The position numbers and the translations under genes were made by a program. From contig OY720100.1 of NCBI GenBank assembly GCA_963082875.1, forward strand, positions 10,106,001 through 10,170,000: a stretch of DNA of 64,000 nt, in the 5' to 3' direction. The notes beneath the pieces are model-generated. The model ran no database searches. It was given only the letters and a program-made list of their open reading frames with translations, and was not told the origin of the DNA. This stretch comes from Corella eumyota (taxonomy: Eukaryota > Chordata > Ascidiacea > Phlebobranchia > Corellidae). Positions within the stretch are counted from its first letter, which is position 1, and every line of letters starts with the position of its first letter. This document shows positions 60,610 through 64,000 of this stretch, piece by piece.

Positions 60610-63250
60610 TTCGTGTATCCCAGTCGTAACTTAACTCCTGTTGAATCATTAACGAAAGTTGCAAATCTGTAATAGTGTTATTAAAAATATGTGCCTTTGC
60701 TCGCTCATCCGGAGTAATAATTGGTAGTTCAAAGTCATATAAATTCTTTCCATAATTGTTAAGTCTTTTTTCAAAATCATGCAAGACCAAAACTTTTAAA
60801 AAACTTTCAGTAATTTGATCTGATCCATTCTGAAAGTCGTCTATCCAGTATAAATAATGTTTATTGGAAAGTTCTGCAGGGTTTGCAGGGATACAAAACA
60901 ACAAAATCGTAACAAAAAGTTCTCTTAATTGAGGACACATATTTGTTTGTTCTGCTTCAGTAAGTAAGTTTTCCCACTCATTGTTATCCTGTAATACACC
61001 AAGCTTTCTACACACATCTTGCAAAGTATCACATTTATAAAAGTTAACTATTTTCGAAGCATCAAATGATGATTTACCCTTGCAATGGCTATGATGCAAT
61101 AAAATTCTTAGGTAAAATACATATCCAGTTAGTGGGTGAATAGTATTATATTCTGCCTATGGTTAAAGAACGATTTTTTCTTTTTGTCCAAACATTTTTG
61201 GTGTAAGTAAAATATTCTGGGAAATCGCAATACGTAATAGAAGTATTAGAATTGATTTTATTGTATTGAAAAAACATGTCTAATTCTGTAGCTTTTGGCC
61301 CTTTTTCAACAGTTTCCTTTTCATTGCCCTCTTTAAAATATATTAGTTGCTGGTTTGGTAAATAAACTCGTAGCGCTTGTACAGCAAGAAAAGGCTTACT
61401 AATGTGAAAAGAAAATAGTCGCCAACATGCCTTGCTCGACCCAATTGACCGCATGGCTTGATATTCGTCGATTTCGTTTTTTGTTTGAGCCAAGTTTTCT
61501 TGTGTTATTTTTACCATCGCTCTATCAGATCCTTTATGGATGTATTTAAAAAGATACTAAACAGCAAGGGAAGAAGTGCAAGATTCAACGTTAATATGGG
61601 CTTCATAACGCAAAGTGCAGTATGGATTAAAAGGGACCACCCAGCTATTGTTAATGATTTGCCTTTTGTATTCAACCTGTCGTCCAAATTCTTCGGGAGA
61701 CCGTTGCATATACAAAGGATAGTTTGTATTCTCATTCCAAACTGAACGTTGTATAAACGGTTTTGGAAATCCTTTACTACATGCGCCATTTCTCACACAC
61801 GGCAAGTTGCTTCTAATAAAGCCACATGGTCCATGAATTATGTTTTGCAAAACTATATTTTGCAAACGTTCAGCTTGTTTTTGCTCACAAGATTCATTAG
61901 AAAAAGAATTGGGATCTGGAGGAAGTTTTGCAAGAATTACATTATCAACATCGTCACAAGTTCTTAATCCATCTTGTTCATCGAGTATAAGCAAAATGTG
62001 ACTATGTGAAAGACCCCTTTTTTGAAATTTGATAGTATAAATATAAGCACTAATTTTTCCAAAAAGATTTTTATTTTTTACTTCTTCCATTAATGCAATT
62101 AATTTACCATTGAACACCCTTGTTACAATATCAGGCCGGTCAGCGGGAGATTGGCCAGGAAATAGAGAGTCTGTAATTTCCTTCCTATTGGAATTACATG
62201 TAAAAATAAAAAATAAATCCGCTTTATGAAATTTACAAACTATTGCCATTGCATCTTGAAACCTGCGATGCTTGTCGCGGGGACCACCAGAAAACGAAAG
62301 TGGTAAAAAATGAACATCGTGTGAATGTACGGCATTACAAAGATTTGAATACAATTTCGCACGAATCTTTTTTTGATTATTGCGAATGTAAAATAGGCGT
62401 TGATTTTCAGCAGTTGCAAACGCAACGCAGCAATATTCTTGAAAAAGACGTTTGGCTTGAAAAAGAGAAGGCGACTGTCGTAAACGCTGTTGAAGATGAT
62501 AACAATAAAATTCTCTTGCAACGACTCCCTTTTTTGTAGCAGTTTTGGTTGTTGGGTTTACGTGTTTAATTTCCAAATGCCATCCGTCTTTTTCTTGTGA
62601 AAAAAAGGAGAATAAAATAAAGCGGGTTTGCAGATCTGTGCGTGTCTTGTATGGTTTGTAATCCGCCTTCTCTAAGATGAAGAAGTGAGTCTCGTCTTCC
62701 TGGTTCATCATCAACAAATACAGACACTTCCTTAAAACTTTTATTATAACGTCGTACATGCTCGACTTGTGGTCGGGCACTTTCACATATCACAAATTTC
62801 GCTCCAATACTTTGTAATATTTTAATAATTCCAAAAGTATCTGGCGCTGGTTTTTTGTAGTAGAAGACGGAAGAGGTATATTTGCAAGTCGCAGCGACGC
62901 TTCTTCGAAATCATGGTCAGGATCGTGAATATACAATTGTGCAAATTTGGGTGAATTAAAATCACCTTGTAGAGGACCTATGAAATTGTACAATTTCCTT
63001 GTATTACAACGCTTGGATTCCAATTATGGTGACCTAACGGATTTGGAGGAAGTTTAACTTTTTGTGAAATTAATGCAAGCGCGTTATTAAGTTGTCGGGA
63101 ATAATCACGAAAAACTCGTGCATTTAATGTATCTGCTTTTCACAGATTGGCAAACACTTGTGGTAACATAGGAAATGGTTGTAGTACAATTTTACCCCCT
63201 GAACAGCAAAAGTTTTTAGATTCATGATGCCAAAGCCGTGCTTTGCAAAA
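60551..63250 (-). pseudogene. Helitron Rep/HUH region and N-terminal part
   Basis: Several overlapping open frames (60551-61099, 61146-61517, 61557-62786, 62790-63023) together cover the Helitron_like_N and Rep domains. RFQDAMAIV and KADLFFIFTCNSNRKEI match the start of the Rep core. RGLSHSHILLIL is the two-histidine HUH motif. PCGFIRSNLPCVRNGACSKG is the Cys-rich segment that follows it. The frame changes between blocks show that the gene is broken. Confidence 0.8.
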
Positions 63251-63260
63251 TATATATTAA

Positions 63261-64000
63261 ACATTTAAAACACCAATATTTTGCAGTATAACTTTCTGAT
63301 TGGCGGAAAATACTTCTGTCGAATACAGAGCGCACTTCGTGGACACCGAAAAACTTTTAGCGTTAACTAACGCACTGGTTTTTCTCCTTTTACTATTTTT
63401 TTATTAGTGTAAGGCATTTTATTTACACAAAAAAAACTAAATAACAAAATTAAGATAACATTTAACGGCAATGTAAAACTTTTTTTTTATGTAAAAGTCC
63501 GATTTAAAAGCTATAGGCTATGCGTAAAAAAGTTTATAAAATTGCATTATTAGAACAAAGTTCTAAAACTATAAAAAATTTATACATGTTTAATGCCCGA
63601 AAACTGTATACTTTTTGTTTAATGCCCAAATACGGTTAACATTAATAGCCCACCAAGTTTTTCGGCGATCCCCAAAAATTTAAATACTTTAAACGAAACC
63701 TGATTAATAAATAAGTGTAAACAAAAAAATATTTATTTGATAAATTTATCGCTAAACTGAAAATTATGTCTAATTTTTTACAACATTTAGGTAAACCTAT
63801 ATTACTTTAAACGATGTAAACATAATATCAATTCTTGTACAATAAATATTCTTTATGCAAGTAATTATAAAATTGTTCAACAACAGTCCCATTTGTTCGT
63901 TTAACTGTTCACTTAGTCTGTGCGTAATGGAATAAATGCGCACTTAAAAATCGTTAATTTGCACCTGTTCAATCCACATGTTTTTTAAGTCAAAAAATTT
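63261..64000. other. AT-rich end of window
   Basis: No gene recognised. GTTTAATGCCC occurs twice near 63588-63628. This may be the upstream non-coding part of the Helitron or host DNA. Confidence 0.35.

Larger units (their letters stand above)
58129..63260 (-). mobile_element. Decayed Helitron, 3' end defined, 5' end not found
   Basis: Rolling-circle DNA transposon lying on the minus strand. Its 3' end reads GCCACAC-GAA-GTGTGGC (perfect 7-bp hairpin, plus strand 58142-58158), then GGGTCCA, then CTAG at 58132-58129, followed by host T. This is the canonical Helitron 3' structure and insertion context. Going up the minus strand come a small ORF, a PIF1-type helicase, a Rep/HUH region and an N-terminal Cys/His segment near 63130-63250 (CKARLWHHESKNFCCSGGK). 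The coding part is split among several frames, so the copy is not autonomous. The 5' TC terminus was not identified; it may lie between 63300 and 64000 or beyond. Confidence 0.85.

Noticed and set aside
58129-64000. LTR retrotransposon or virus-like element in the right-hand region
   Set aside because: No reverse transcriptase, integrase, capsid or LTR signature was seen. HUH and PIF1 motifs with a CTAG hairpin end identify a Helitron.

Overview
The window looks like nuclear DNA from a tunicate, most probably an ascidian of the Ciona type. It is very AT-rich, its genes have many short exons and short T-rich introns, and the encoded proteins are clearly chordate. A tRNA-derived SINE recurs through introns and intergenic DNA. 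The species cannot be fixed from the sequence alone. Exon coordinates were read by eye from splice consensus, reading phase and remembered family alignments. Every multi-exon model below keeps phase across all junctions.

Layout. 1-9247 (+): 3' part of a SIPA1L-type Rap GTPase-activating protein (RapGAP, PDZ, C-terminal coiled coil). 10491-11629 (-): small unrecognised three-exon gene, convergent with SIPA1L. 13889-17561 (-) and 18601-25841 (+): HADHB and HADHA, the two subunits of the mitochondrial trifunctional protein, head to head over about 1 kb. They act together on long-chain fatty acids: HADHA does hydration and dehydrogenation, HADHB does thiolysis. 26143-26949: foldback transposon between TTAA duplications. 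28078-29508 (+): secreted protein of cysteine-proline repeats with a basic first half and an acidic second half. 30230-35941 (-): relaxin-receptor-like GPCR with an array of LDL-receptor class A modules and no leucine-rich repeats. 38531-47040 (+): MASTL/Greatwall mitotic kinase with a very long insert between its kinase lobes. 47951-50345 (-): Krueppel-like factor of the KLF10/11 (TIEG) type. 53888-56819 (-): divergent homeobox gene. 58129 to at least 63260 (-): a decayed Helitron with a recognisable 3' hairpin and CTAG end, a small second ORF, and Rep/helicase remains.

Between genes the DNA is mostly featureless AT-rich sequence with scattered SINEs and small inverted-repeat elements. No LTR element, virus-like element, CRISPR array, rRNA or free-standing tRNA gene was recognised. 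The observations most worth following are the charge-segregated cysteine-repeat secreted protein, the LRR-less RXFP-like receptor, probable GC-AG introns in HADHA and the receptor, the Helitron terminus with its accessory ORF, and the orphan homeodomain.
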